Assembly (NCBI GenBank): GCA_030734395.1
Contig: JAUZTG010000039.1
Span: forward strand, 62,001-126,000
DNA length: 64,000 nt
Direction of reading: 5' to 3'
Source of the DNA: Sarocladium kiliense
Lineage: Eukaryota; Ascomycota; Sordariomycetes; Hypocreales; Sarocladiaceae
Shown here: positions 11,539 through 24,429 of the stretch, in pieces
Layout of the letters: each line of letters starts with the position of its first letter
Numbering within the stretch: the stretch's first letter is position 1
Notes under the pieces: generated by a model
Told to the model about the DNA's origin: nothing
The model's database searches: none
Seen by the model: the letters and a program-made list of their open reading frames with translations, nothing else
Position numbers and translations under genes: made by a program

Positions 11539-13275
11539 ATGCTTCGAAACTTGCTCCTGGCGGCTCTGCCGCTTGTGAGTGCAGCGGAACTCAGCCGGCG
11601 CAAGCAGTACCCGCGCATGGCTGATGGTCAGATGTGTTGTCCGTGTCCCGGTGCTGCCGATAACCAAGCACCTGGTGGGACTGTGACAGTCTACGTCACC
11701 AAAGGCGACGCACTCCCAACAGTGACCATTACTATGGACTCGGTACCTGCAGCGAACCCAGCACAGGAGACAGTCACCCTCTACCAGCCGCCAGGCGGCG
11801 GTCCTGCCATCGGCGATGTCGATGGAGACGGAGACGTGGACAAAGACGATGCCGACCTCGCAGACAGCATTGGTGATATTGATGGCGACGGCGATGTGGA
11901 CAAAGACGACGCCGATCTTGCAGACAGCGTTGGTGACGTTGATGGTGACGGCGATGTCGATATGGACGATGCCAATCTGGCAGGTGCAGGAAACGGCAAT
12001 GGAAATGGCGGTACCGGCGTCAATGGCGCTGAAAATGTCACCAATGGTGCTGGTGCTGGTCCTGGTCCTGGAGGAAATGCCGCCGGCACCGACGCTCTCG
12101 GTAATGATTCCGCCGGTGCTGGCGACAATGGACCTGGCGCCGATGGCATGGGCACAGACGCCCTTGGAAACGATCCTACCGGCACCGGCGCCGACAACAA
12201 CGGCCTCGGAAACAATGGCATGGGCACCGATGCCATTGGCAACAACCCTGCCGGAACAGGCACTGGAGCTGACGGTCTCGGTGACGACTGCAGTGACGCA
12301 GATGGCGCCGGCGCTGGGCCCAATGCCACGGGCACCAATGCCCTCGGCAATGATCCTACAGACGCCACGGGCGCGGATGCTCTTGGTAACGACCCCTCTA
12401 GCACTGGTGCTGGCTCAGGCACTGATGGCCTTGGAGGTGCTGGCAACGGTGCCGCAGGTCCTGGAAATGGCGCCACGGGTACTGACGCTCTTAGCAATGA
12501 CCCTGCAAGTGGAGGCGCGGGAGGCCTTGGTGATGATGGTACCGTTGCTGATGGCCTTGGAAACGACCCTGCAGCCGGCGGAGCGGGCAACCTTGGAAAT
12601 ACCGGCAACGGCGCCACAAATCCTGCGAACGGTGCCACTGGCTCTGATGCTCTCGGCAACGACGGCCCCGGTGCTGGATCCAACGGTCTCGGAAGCGACA
12701 GTGCCGGCCCAGGCGCCGATGGCCTTGGCAACAATGGCGCAGACGGTGTCGGAGAAGATGGCGGCCTCTTGACTAAGACGGTTTACGGCAATGCCGGTCC
12801 CAAGACGGTCACCGTCACCGCTGCGGCCGGTCAACCCTCCTCAGGGGCAGGAGGCGGCGCTGCTGCTGGAGATAGTGATGAACTTGGCAACGCGGCCGCT
12901 CCTGGTGCAGCTGGTGAGGATGCTCAAGATGGACTTATTGAGACCGTCACGGTTCAGCCAGTGCCTGAGAACTCCGCAGCCCAAGATCCTACAGCCGCCA
13001 CTGATAGTCCCGGCGCTGGCAACAACGCAGCTGGTGAAGATGCCGACGAAGACGCGCTTGCTAACCCGGAACCGACTGAGATTCTGTGCGACGATGTGGC
13101 TGCTTCCACCAGCGTTGCGACTGTATACAACACAATCGTTGTGACTGTGGATGGAACCCCTCGGGCGAAGGTTGCTGCTGCGCCTACACCAACGCCAGTA
13201 ATCAACGACACGGAAATCAGCGCTCGAAGCAACAAGGCGAAGAGATCATGGTGGTTCATCCCCAGCAAGGCCTAA
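11539..13275 (+). CDS. Secreted Gly/Asn/Ala-rich repeat protein with dockerin-like calcium loops
   Basis: A single open frame of 578 residues with an N-terminal signal peptide, probably cut after SA at residue 15. Residues about 92-150 hold three 20-residue units built on DVDGDGDVDKDDADL, an Asp ladder like the calcium loop of type I dockerin repeats. Residues about 150-410 are imperfect repeats around GTDALGNDP and GADGLGNN. After these come two TVTVTA/ETVTVQ-type segments and a basic end, RSWWFIPSKA, with no GPI-type hydrophobic tail. The low-complexity body suggests a wall or extracellular matrix protein; that role is inference. The coding strand is clear from the signal peptide and strong codon-position periodicity. 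Long frames on the other strand and in another frame are by-products of the repeats. Confidence 0.8.
   Translation: MLRNLLLAALPLVSAAELSRRKQYPRMADGQMCCPCPGAADNQAPGGTVTVYVTKGDALPTVTITMDSVPAANPAQETVTLYQPPGGGPAIGDVDGDGDVDKDDADLADSIGDIDGDGDVDKDDADLADSVGDVDGDGDVDMDDANLAGAGNGNGNGGTGVNGAENVTNGAGAGPGPGGNAAGTDALGNDSAGAGDNGPGADGMGTDALGNDPTGTGADNNGLGNNGMGTDAIGNNPAGTGTGADGLGDDCSDADGAGAGPNATGTNALGNDPTDATGADALGNDPSSTGAGSGTDGLGGAGNGAAGPGNGATGTDALSNDPASGGAGGLGDDGTVADGLGNDPAAGGAGNLGNTGNGATNPANGATGSDALGNDGPGAGSNGLGSDSAGPGADGLGNNGADGVGEDGGLLTKTVYGNAGPKTVTVTAAAGQPSSGAGGGAAAGDSDELGNAAAPGAAGEDAQDGLIETVTVQPVPENSAAQDPTAATDSPGAGNNAAGEDADEDALANPEPTEILCDDVAASTSVATVYNTIVVTVDGTPRAKVAAAPTPTPVINDTEISARSNKAKRSWWFIPSKA
11809..11990 (+). 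repeat. Three tandem 60-bp units encoding dockerin-like loops
   Basis: Three successive 60-bp units, each encoding GD(V/I)DGDGDVDxDDAxLA, within the secreted repeat protein. The units differ at third positions, so the duplication is not very recent. Confidence 0.8.
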
Positions 13276-13483
13276 CATACGATATTGATCATTCACGGGA
13301 GGCGTTTATGGGTTTGGTAATGGTTTCTTTTTTCTGTCGATGACATTTGTATACTTCTCTACTTACGGTAGTTCCTAATACCTAATATCTCATTGAAACT
13401 TGAATACCAGTGTGTTTTCTCTCTGTTTTTCATCGACTGGCGGAGGATCAACGGCCAATGCCACTCAGCTCGTGGACTTGTCG

Positions 13484-14030
13484 TCACTCCCAGTTCTCCT
13501 TAATGACATCGACAATCGCCCCGTGATCATCCCATTGTTTCAACCCGCTGACCACCACAACAGCCACAATGCCCTCCACACCCTTGACCTTGATGGGTAC
13601 TCCTCCTCCATGAATAGCATATTTACCAGCCTGTTCCGGGCCCATGCCCATCTTACTCGCGAATGCAGCCTCGTCGCCTGCAAACTTGCAGTGCAACATC
13701 CACGTGCTACAGCCAAACCGTAGGACGGAATTGCGCTTCCTCTGCACCCACATCTCGTTGTCTGGTGTCGTGCCAGAGCCTGTTGCACACTGGAAGAGGA
13801 TCTGAGAGCTGTTGGCGAGAGCGATGGAGATCACGGTTGACTTCTCTGGCGCGAGAGGCTTGAGGCGGGCATACAGGAGATGGCCCAAATCCCAAGCATC
13901 CTCGGTGGTGAAGGACTCTAGTGTGAATGAGTCGCCATCGGCTTTGAGCTCATCCACCTTAACATAGATGTGTTAGTCATTGACTGGTAAAACCTTGGGA
14001 ATTGGGGATTCTCACATTCTTCGAGGGCAT
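13484..14030 (-). CDS. YBR137W/UPF0303-type protein (DUF336 fold)
   Basis: Two exons on the minus strand. The first is tiny, 14030-14016, encoding MPSKN. A 58-bp intron with a perfect TGACTAAC branch site follows, then exon 13957-13484. The product is 162 residues. The body has the DUF336/HbpS-like arrangement: a helical N-terminus (TEDAWDLGHLLY), the NSxxLF segment, the NEMWVQRKRNSVLRFGCST segment, and the HGGGVPIKVKG loop. Yeast YBR137W is about 180 residues, forms a multimer and is linked to the Get/Sgt2 pathway, but its biochemical activity is uncertain. Without splicing, the second exon would begin at a GTG codon, which supports the small first exon. Confidence 0.85.
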
Positions 14031-16122
14031 TGTGAATGGCCTGGCCTCCTGGGGTTCACGCAGGGCAGCAAGGCTGTGCTCGACGCCAGTGCCGACGCTG
14101 CCCTTTCGTTTCCAAACTTTTTGAGACATTGCTGCTGATGGTGAACGTTGTTAGTCGATGCAATGGCAAACCCTTGAAGCTTGCGATGACAACAAACTTC
14201 GTTCATGATCCACTCCATGTTGGCAGACCCCGCTCATCTAACCCTCACCCACTTGCCACGCCTTAGTCAGGATATCTTGACATCCGCACTGTGATATTCT
14301 GGTTTCGCTAAAAGAATGAACGCCCCAGTGAATTTCAATAATGCCAATATTTATTTGGTTAGGTTTCACTATCTTGCCATTCGCATGGTTCTACTCATCC
14401 TCAAAGTGCCAACAGGAGCAAGTGGTTCAAAAGCATACTGTCAATGAAAGACTCTCGACATCCCAGGATTCCGTCAAACTGAGCGAATGTGCTGCTCTGG
14501 ATTGAATATAATAAATTGTCAGTCTTTCTTGACAAGAATATAGGCAGGATCCCTTCGCCAAGTCTTCAGCGGATCTGTATCCATCTTCTTCTGATTGTTC
14601 ATGTGCAACATAGGCCAGACGTAGTGGTCTTCATCACTTCAGCAAATCCTTGTAATCCGAGCCTCTACCACACCGAAAAGACGTAGCCAATTGGAAACTC
14701 GTGGCAACAGTATTCCTTTCCACTCTGGCGTGGTCTTACTGGAGGAAGATGACGAGGCGCCTACCTTAGCCCCGTTATACCGTTGTGCCGTTGGCTTGGG
14801 CCATATGACCAGGTCAAATGCCGTAAAAGTCTCTCTCAGAACGTAATCTCTTCCAGTATCCTACTAAGGCACAAAGTACTTAATCAAGCCAAAATAAGCT
14901 TGACATGCCTCCCTCTGGCCTTTGAGCTTGGAATCGACGCAGGTCTTGGATGCATCACTGCTTCAGTATAAGCATCCGCTAAAGCATGCACCGTTCTCAT
15001 AACCAAGCAATTATCCAATGTTCTTCTTCTTGGGAATAGGTCCTATCTCTGGAGTTGCCTGAATCCTCCACGGTGTACTCCGTAAAGCTAGCCCCTTTCC
15101 CTCCGGCTAAATCCCACCACACTACTGGTCAAGGAAGCCTACTTTCAGCCCCCCTATTATCCCGTAATGTCACATGCTCAGCTGAAATTCGTATCACTTT
15201 CAGCTTCTGTTCTTATGCGAGAGATTGAGGTGCCGAGTCTGATAATGACCGGCAGCGGCCAAGTCGTGTGCGAAGTGACTGGTCGACATCGCATCTAGAC
15301 CAAATGATGAACCCGATGAGCGCGAGACAATCAATTCCGCCACCCAGCATGGACATGGATCTAATGCCCACTCACACTTCGCCACTTCCGCACATGATCG
15401 AAGTGAAGCCATGCACTGGGCCGATCTAGAACGAATATGTAGTGAACACACAGGTTCACCTACAGCCTGACACCATTCAACAGCCCCTCAGCTTGTGCCA
15501 AGTTTTGGACACGTCGACAGTTCCATCGGCTCTGTATGGGATTCGCGTCGCGACCAATGTGACTTGCATCTCGCTTCAAGCCGTTGTTCGAAGTGAACCC
15601 GACTACCAACGTTCGTGGTTCTGATTGGCTACCTTGGACGCTTGCGTAAATAAGATAGCATATCCTATGGTAAATCATGACTGGTTGAGGTCGTCGATCC
15701 ATGCAGGTAAAGTGGGAGGGGGGACAAGGCCTGAAGGAAAGGGCAGCTGCCCACCCCTCAACGCGTGCTGGCTGATCTTAACGCTCCAGCAGATCCCAGG
15801 ACTTTTGTTCAGAGCGGACCAGAGAAGATCAAGCTACTGAACGAGGAGAGATTTACGCACAAATTATGAGTCTGTAAATGTAATGAAGGACATTGAATTT
15901 TTTAGGATAAAGCATAGGTCCATCAAGTCCACAGGTATCATCTTCCATTAAAGAGGATAGCCTCTTATGCCAGATTTGAAAACCTGACGCAAGAACCAAT
16001 CCGTAGCACACATAAGGAGTGAAGAACTTCAAGCAGAACAAAAGACGAAGACATCACAAAGATGCCCAGAGGAAAGTTCGCAAGCAGAAAGACTTTGCCA
16101 GACACGCTTTGGAGAAAGCAAT
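14031..16122. other. Intergenic stretch, no gene seen
   Basis: About 2.1 kb between the 5' end of the YBR137W-like gene and the 3' end of the sugar transporter. It is AT-richer than its surroundings in parts and holds no supported gene. Confidence 0.5.
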
Positions 16123-17900
16123 CTAAGCAATGGTCTTCTCGCCAGCAATGTGCTCCTCGTGGTGGGCAATTTGGGTCTCCTTCTCGACCTGCTCAAGATC
16201 GATGTGAGCAACGGCATCCTCACCGTCGAAGATACGGGCAATCTCCTCAAGGGTGGGTCCCTTGGTCTCGACGTAGAAGAAGTAGACGAAGACAAGCTCG
16301 ACGGTGTCCCAGAGGGTGTAGAACAACATGAAGTTCCAGTGGTTGGGGAGGTTGTCCCAGGCGAGCTTGTTTGTCTGGCTGTGGGTGGTGGGTTAGCAAA
16401 TGAAACCTTCCGAAATGGAGACAGGTTGGAAGTAACTTACTTTCCGATGGCGAGGATAGCCTGGACAGTGATGTTCATGATCATCATACCCTTAGCACGA
16501 AGGTGGAAAGGCAGGACCTCAAGGGCGTAGGCAACGAGGAGACCAGAGAAACCAATATCGTAGAAGACACCGAAGAGCCAGACGAAGGCGATCTGGGCGT
16601 ATCCAGCACCGGTATTGCTGTAGCAAGTGGCGGGCTCACCAGCATCGTTCTCACACTCGTACTCAGAGTTCTCGTAGACACCTCCAGAGATGGTCCACAG
16701 GACGAAGGCGAAAACCATACCAGAGATGGCGACGAGGAACAGAGGGCGACGACCGACCTTGTCGACAGACAAGGCAGCGGCGATGGAGATGGAGAGATCC
16801 ATGATGGTCTTACCGGCAGAGAGCGCAAGCTTCTTGTTCTGGCTCTTGATACCGGCACCCTCGTAGATGATGTCCATGTAGTTGGAGAAAAGAGCGTTAC
16901 CGGAGTACTGGGAGATGATACCGAGGGAGATGATGATGGCGAGCCTCCAGCGGTTACCCTTGGTGCGGAGGAAGTCGAGGTAGGTGGTGGCCTTGCCGGC
17001 GTTACGGTCGGCCTGAATGGTCTCCTTGATCTCGCGGTATTGGAATTGGACGGTAGCGTTGTTGACATCACCGCCACCGTGGTGCTTGGCGAGAACTTGG
17101 AGGGCCTCCTCGGACTTGTCCTTGTTGACGAGGAAACGGGGAGACTCGGGGATGAACCAGATACCGCAGAGCTGAAGCATGGAGGGAACAGCCTGGATGA
17201 AGGTAATGGAGCGCCACGACCAGTCGCTGTTGATGGAAGCAGTGCCCCAACCGACAACGGAAACGATGAGGGAACCCAAGTTCCAGAGACAGTTGTAGAC
17301 GGTGGTAAGGGGGCCACGGTGCTGAGGGTGGCAGATCTCAGTCAGAAGCATGGGGGAACACATCTGAGCGAGGGAGTTGCCGAAACCGAGGACGAAACGA
17401 CCGCCCATGTACACTAGAGCGAAGCAAGTACGGTTAGTTCCCTCATTCTACATTGCAAGATTTGTCTTCCTGTAGGGGATAATTGCTCTAGACTTACTTC
17501 CGTAACCGTTGCAGAAAGCAGAGACCATAGCACCAGCAATCATGATGACGCAGCCAATCATGATGGTGGGCTTACGGCCGAGCAAATCAGCCATGTAGGG
17601 TACGATGAAGAATGAGACAATGGAACCGATGTTGTACATGTTGATGAGAATACCGAGCTTGTTGGCGTCCTGGATCTCGGGGAAGTACTCCTTCCACCTA
17701 TCCATTTGCTGAGAGGTGTTGACCATCATGCCATCGTAACCGGTGGTAGCGGAGGCAATGAGGAGGAACAGGGACAGGAAGTACAGCTTGCGCAAATGGG
17801 GCTCCTTGTACCAGGTCACCTTCTCGAAGCGAGGAGCTTCAGCCTGAGCGAGGGCAACGCTCTCGCTCTTAGGCTTGCTAACACTGCTGAAGACTGCCAT
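16123..17900 (-). CDS. MFS sugar transporter
   Basis: Three exons on the minus strand: 17900-17498, 17413-16441 and 16378-16123, giving 543 residues, the usual length for fungal hexose or lactose permease-like transporters. Donors are GTAAGT and all phases agree. The N-terminal TTGYDGMMVNTSQQ stretch, the GRKP motif near residue 106, PESPRFL near 220, KVGRRPL in the second half and ETKGPTLEEI near 493 are sugar-transporter signatures. About twelve membrane helices are expected, placing it in the plasma membrane. The substrate cannot be read from the sequence; lactose, glucose or another sugar are possible. Its promoter lies to the right in a long gene-free stretch. Long frames on the opposite strand are mirror artefacts of biased codon use. 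Confidence 0.93.
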
Positions 17901-20900
17901 CTCGACGATTGTTTGGTGAGTATCACACAGTGACGCTCTGTTCTTTGGTGTTCAAAAAGTTAGGGTTCTTGAAAAGAGGTATGGAGAGAACGGCGTTTCT
18001 GAATCGAAACGAAGAAAGAAAGAACAAGAAGTAGAGACAACGTCTAACTTCAAGGAGCGCAGTTAGTCACCCAAGCGGCGGGGATTCAGACTTGACTGTC
18101 TTGATTGCGGATGAGAACCAAAAGAAGAGAGGAAGGCAAGGAAGAGATGGGAGGGCATAGTTCCACTTATATGTTTCCTGGGATGTGTGCAAGGTTCACC
18201 AGTCACACAGACAACGGACTCTCATGCTTGCTCCGTCTCGCACTTCTGGCATCGTGTGAGGGACTGGTCCCGGATCTGCATCTCGGCTGGGATTGACATC
18301 GACCCGGGATGAATGAGTAGTGCGTGGCGTGGGTGTGGGTGTGGGCGTGTATGGCCCGTTCGTCGTACACGGACAGAGCAGATCTCATCTTCCAACCCAA
18401 ACTCACACACAGGGCGGGGTGTGAGAGGCTACGGTGAGAACCATAAAAAGCACCAGAACATAGTGAAGAACTTCAGCTGTTGGCCGAATATCGGGAGCTG
18501 GCCCTGGTCCTGACCCGTCTGGACTTCCTGGCAAAGCAGGCCGGAATTGCGGGTAAGTTCGAGTCGGAACTAGCCAAACCTACCCCCTCCCTTTCCCCAA
18601 TATGCTGTCCATGTCGTTCACGCGCTGCCGACCATTGCTGAGTTGAGAAAGAAGAGGAAGGGGAACAGGGGTCCAATCTGTTGTTGGTCTCGAGTTCCGG
18701 AACACAGACCCCAATTCCCAAGCCACCCATACCAGGAGGGTGTGGATTCGTCGACCGGGGGCGGCACAGAAAAGGGGGGCATGACCAGACAAACAACATG
18801 GGCATTGTGGCCCATCGCCCATGGGGGTGGACAGCACCCTCCTCGGCTCGCGATGCGACGCTGCCAAACAAGGCAAAGACTCGTTTTCTACCTGTCCTCG
18901 TGCGGCCCCGGGTCGAGTCCAATGCGCGCCGTTTGAGCCTGGAGGCTGTATGCTTCGACCAGGCTGGACCTCAGTTGATGGACAGTTTTGGCGTGGCTCT
19001 TCCTCTCGCTTCACTTCCCTGTTTGTCCATGCTAACCTCATTCTCGGCTGTGTCGATGTCGAGACTGTGTGTATTGAACAAGACGAAAAGAGCATTGAAG
19101 ATGAACAATGCATTGACCACCAATCTGGAATGCTGGGCGCAAACAAGCGGGCCAAGTGTCCACAGAAACGTCCCCCTTCGTTCAAGCTGTCGGGTTTACC
19201 AAGAATCCAAGACGGCAGCGATCCGGACGGCGTGCCTTCAGCGAGCCTTGTCAGGCACAGGCTTCCGCTAAGAGTCGCTGCATCCAGTACCCCCCAGAGC
19301 CTTGATGACCTCGATCCTCGGTCATCGCCCATTTCTTCTGTACCTCAGCAAATCACGCCCTGGGCCCCCAGAGGCTGACTCCCACTTTGGGGGCCACCAC
19401 CCAGTGTCAGCTCATTGCCAGCCCATGGCAAAGCCGGTCCGTCGGTTTCCTCCGGCTTGTCTACTTCAGTCATGAGCCTGCGCATAGGACTCCGCAGCAG
19501 CATCTCCCCATGACCAATTTGCAAACAACTCCTGTTGTTAGACATCTCTTTCTAGCATCCGACGCCTAGATGCAGACTCTGCGAGTTACTGAATGCCCTC
19601 TATAGAGACCACTGTAGATGGGCACCAAATGTGAAACAGCCCAGAGAATGCCATGCTCCTCCGTCGAACCCTCTCCGGCCTAGTAGCTTCCTGGCCTTTC
19701 ATGCGCTGTGGGTGTGCCAGTGCCAATCATCGATCCCCAGACTGGTGGACGTGCCAAGTAGCTTATCCCCACAGGACACTAGAGACAGCACCAACCCAAG
19801 TCGGTTCCCTCCGTCACGGCGCTCCGGCATCCCACTTGATGCTTTAACTTAGTGATCACTCGTCTGCGGAGCCCAGCTTCTCGCGAGTCTGGGGTATTAT
19901 AGCCTAGTGAGTGACTACGAAGGCTGCAGAATAGCCACCGGCTCTGATGTGACGACCAAACGACGGCGGGATCCTCGCCATTGCAGCTCCGGGACTTGCT
20001 GGGTCGATACACTCAACAGTGTCATCATGATAACCCAGCTAGCCCCATGGGCCCCGGCCCCGGAGAGTCGGAGGCAGGATGCCCGACCTCGTGATCCCGC
20101 TCTAGCGATCCGATCGCTATTCGTAGCTGCTGCTGCTGCTGCTGCTCTAGAACCCCACGATGGGTTCTATTCACCTCCAAGTCAGTGCTATGGATAGCGG
20201 TGGTGGCGGCCACTCCTCGCCCGCACACCCCCATCAAGTAAAGGTATGCCCCAGACGATATCGAATCTGAAATCTTCGCCAGATATGGAATCGCGCCATG
20301 CGCATAGAGAAGGCCCGTCTCTGGAAGAATCCGGAAAAAAGGATGGCATTTTAACCCCATCCAATAGCAACGCGCCGCCGCCTCGCGCCCCTGGGGGTCG
20401 TGTGGTTCTCGAAGGCCAACAGTATGGTACGACTGGGCAAGCCAAGTTGGGTCTTCTCCTCGCCTATGCGAACCTCCAAATGAATCGAATTATCGAAATA
20501 CCCTTTCCCGTCACCTGAGAAAAGATCCGTGTCGATAGCTCAGACTGCGACTCAACATGATGTCGAATGCTTCCTTTACTGATGCTTTACCATTGGCGCG
20601 CGCCGCAGCCGTAAACAGGGATCAGAGTCTGACGAAGGGCAGACTAAGACCTTGCTCGTGTTGGGTCACAGCCCACAGAGTTGTGTCGCCATCCAGCGCC
20701 ACCATCCTGCCAATCTTACACCTAAAGTGTTCCTTTCATTTGCGACCACGAGGTACGGCAGCGCAGTGTTTCTGCAGGTACTGTACATGCAGCCGCTGTG
20801 AGTGTGCCCAGCTCGTTTGAGGTACACATCGTTGCTCAGGTGTGGTGGGTGGGCGTGGTCTCTCAACAGCCGCCAGGTGAGCTTCCCCGGGTTACTGGCT

Positions 20901-23900
20901 GCCACGCTACAGAAGGGCATGAGAAGTGTCGAACGAAGCTGTGGCGGCCTTGGAATCTCGGCATCGAAGGTCAAGAGATCTATGATGATGACAGGCCCTG
21001 CATCTGGCGATCGTGCTGTCTGCCCTTCTCACAATCCCTTCAACCCCCAGCTATGTGGCTTTTTGTATAGATGACCCAGCGAGCCGCTCAACAGCCATTG
21101 ACCTTCTGAAGGTATTGCGATTCAGCATGCCTCGAAGCTCAAAGCGTAGTCAATATTGAGGAGATCATTTCTCTCGCGAACCTGCCAATCATGCTGCTCG
21201 GCAGTGTATGTTGCTACGTTTCCCCGCTCAGCAACGCAACAATAAACGCGGAACACGTTGAGCAGCCTTCACGGTGGTGATAGACGGGCGCACCCACGCG
21301 CCGCGCAGGAGTCAGGCCCACCAGTGCAACATTTCGCCTATATGTTGCCAAGCTAGGCATCCCTGACTCGAGGGCTCTCGACTCTGGCGGATAGTCGCTC
21401 CGGAACTGAGGCCCGACAACATGCCGTCTCCCTTCACGCGGCTGTTCTGCCGGGCGCCCCATAAATGGAGGCACTCAAAGGGGCCCTGTGCCACACCGGC
21501 AAACAGCTGACCGCGCCACGAACATGCTTCACTTTCCAAAGAGCGAATGACACAGGACAATTTGTCTTGTGAAGGATGTCCATGTCAGCACATTGTCAAA
21601 TGCTGCTTCTTCGCGCGGCAAACGGCACGTAGAAACACATGTTCTCGTCCTTGGCGCACCACCAGAATATCCTTGGGCTTCTTGGCTGCACGAAGCCTGG
21701 GCTGACCCGATCGTGAAAGTCCATCTATACCACCACGCTGTCCAGGGAGCAGTTGGCAGCGTGTCGGATCAGCCATGATGCTGGCCGGTAGCACAGCTTA
21801 TGTCTCGCTTGGACTCACTCCCCGTATCCCGCAAGCCTCGAGGGTGAAAAGATGCAAGTTTCTGCAGAATGGAAAAGCTGCCGAGGAGTGGAAGAGCTGC
21901 TGAATGTCCCGTTTAGGATAATGGAATGTCCAGCGACATTCAGTGACAATGCATCGCCGTTGAAACCAACTACCGCGCCCAGCAACCGGCAGACAAAGCC
22001 CAGTATTCGCCCAGACCTCTTCCCGTCTTGTCGTTCAAAATCTTCCGCGATCCGTTGATTGGCGATGCATGTCACCGATCATGGTTCGCAAGTCACGACA
22101 GCACAGGCGGAATAGATCCTAGTAGCCCACGAGGTCGAGGATTAGCCAATGTTCCAGGACTGTGAAATGACAGATACAGCTGCATTACGGGAAAGATTAC
22201 GACCGTCTGGAAAGGAGCCTGCCCCAGAACACGGCCTGTGCTCGCTGGCCCACACAAGCAAGGATGAAGCTTGGGGAAACCCACTTCTTGCCGTAACTTT
22301 GATCGCCCTACTGGGCAAATGTCCAACTCAGCATGTCTCGCGATACTCTCGCCTGGCATCTTCGACGGCACATGACACGCGAGCTGAATCCTCCAAGTTC
22401 CAGGCCATGAACCAAAATAGGGGCTGTGGCGCACCAAGTGCCCTTCGTGGAGGCGTCTGTGCTACTCGGAGAGACGGGAACGTCGCCGACAGCCAAAGGG
22501 GTGAAAGGTGCTAGGCTGGGACCCCTCCCAGCAGTACCCAATAGCTCAGAAAGACCCAGGAATTGCACCCCGGAAGGAATCTGTTGAGCCAACCCAATTG
22601 TATCAATCAGTCTGTCAGACGAAACGATTAGGTATTTCTGACTCGTCGTTGGGTCAGGACTCGCCGCGGAGGTGCTTCGGAGCTGGGTTTGGCTGGCAGC
22701 AATTGATTGGATTGGGTCGATCGCGTGCTCCAGAATGTTAGGTGGCTGCGGGATGTGAGCACGGCTCGCAGATTGACAATGCAATGCGAGGGCATGATAG
22801 ATTGCGAAGGAGTGAGTGTTGATGCGGCTGTGGTGCGACATTGGGCTGGTGTTGGTGTTAGTTGATTGTGGTGCAGTAGTGGTGGATGCAAGATGGAGGC
22901 TTGGAGATCAGTGCTGCAGTCTAGCATGCCCACCACCGAAAATCATCACTGGCACCACGCACACAGGCAAAAGCTACGTCCTCAATTTGAACCAGTCCCC
23001 TGGGTACAGTATCCTGTCCCATGTATTGACAACTGCAGCCACTGGCCGTTCCAGTAACATCAATGTCGCCTTGTGTTGGTAGAGGTACGAATCTGTCCAT
23101 TGCCTTTCGAGTCTGGCCCTCCTGAAGCTATCGCCAACTTGAAGGCCACCCAACACCACTGCAGCACCACAATACGGTCGATCATGGCACCATCTCCAGG
23201 AGGCAAAAGTCAAAGTTTGCCATTCAGTAAGGCGTTCCTCCCCTCCAAGTGGCTACCAGGAATGTCAATCCACCCAACCCAACTGACAGACCCAGATCAT
23301 GTGTCCAGCAGACCCTTCTGGACCCTCCGATCTTCTCTCCTTCTGTCCTTGACTGTGCAGCATCACGCCTGACAGCCATTCTAGTCTGAGGCTGATCGTA
23401 TGCCGTCGCCGTTCCAGCCTCCGGGATCTAGAAGAGGAGCCCGTCACGCGCCAATGGGCCGAGGTGGGCGGCGAACCCGTTCTCCTCGGTCGCCTCGATA
23501 CAGCCTCGTCGCTTGGCCAATTTACCCGTTCGACCCGGACCACTGGATTAACAGCTCCAGAAGAGGCCATACCACGACCATGACACAGTTTCCAAGACTC
23601 TGGGCAGTCGTGGGCCCCTGAAAACAACTGTTCCGGGGTTTTGATCAAACAGCTTCTCTCCAGCCGCTCGCCGATTCACTCCGCAATTCTTCACCCCAGA
23701 TGAGTACAAATGACGAAGGAAGACTATTGGAAGTTCCTCTTTCAGATGATTGCCTCCGGTCCGTCACCTCAGGAACCCCTCGGCTCAAGGCTTCACCCAC
23801 TTTGGCAAATTAGCCGTGAGATGAACACGAACACCCTCCCACTGGCCCCCTTGCCGCTTAGACGCCTTCATGAACGCACGTAATTTATTTAGACGCCTTT

Positions 23901-24429
23901 GCATGGCAATTTCTGTGGTTCGGGATCTCGGTCATCTCAAGTGTCTCTGTGTCAGGCTCAGGTCGGTGCCGTCAAAATCTATCAGTCTCCTGAATGGACC
24001 ACAGTGGGTAATATCCGTCACAATTCTTCATATGTCTATCTAGACTCGTACTACCAGACGGCCCGACCTTGGCAATCAATCAGCACATTCTTTGACAGAT
24101 GGGGAACGGGCACTGCTTGTGGCTTTTCCACCCTTCCAACCAGCTCTTGGCAATGGTGATGATCCGGTCTCGCCTGGCAAGCACTAAGCAAACGCACCCA
24201 TGCATCTCGTTGTACCGTAGGACCTTCTCCTCGATCATATGAAAAGCTCAAAGCCTCTCTATGCCGTACACACGAACGATACAAGAGCAGAATCAAAGCT
24301 CGGGTCGGTCAGCCTCGGGTGAGCAAGTGGCTCTTGAACCAACATTACCAACATTCGAAGTAATCAAGAACGAGCCATCATGGTATGACAATACCTAAGG
24401 GGGCAACGTAAGTGCATCAGTCTTGAAGT
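17901..24429. other. Long gene-poor stretch
   Basis: About 6.5 kb between the transporter promoter and the dynamin gene 3' end. Frames of up to 250 codons occur on both strands near 18.6-19.4 kb, but they overlap each other and show no recognisable domain. A short GCT microsatellite lies near 20.13 kb. No transposon frame or terminal repeat was recognised. Confidence 0.5.
20128..20150 (+). repeat. GCT trinucleotide microsatellite
   Basis: About seven GCT units in a row in non-coding sequence. Confidence 0.8.

Noticed and set aside
11201..11578. Plus-strand frame of 125 codons before the secreted protein
   Set aside because: It crosses the TATA box and leader of the real gene and overlaps its signal peptide in another frame.
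11781..12772. Two frames of over 300 codons in other frames of the secreted repeat protein
   Set aside because: They are artefacts of the repetitive GC-rich codons; the frame with signal peptide and dockerin-like loops is the real one.
16484..17417. Long frames in and opposite to the sugar transporter
   Set aside because: Mirror frames of a strongly codon-biased gene; the transporter motifs fix the coding frame.
18580..19332. Minus-strand frame of 250 codons
   Set aside because: Overlaps two other long frames, is rich in Pro/Ser/Arg without a domain, and has no supporting splice or family signal.
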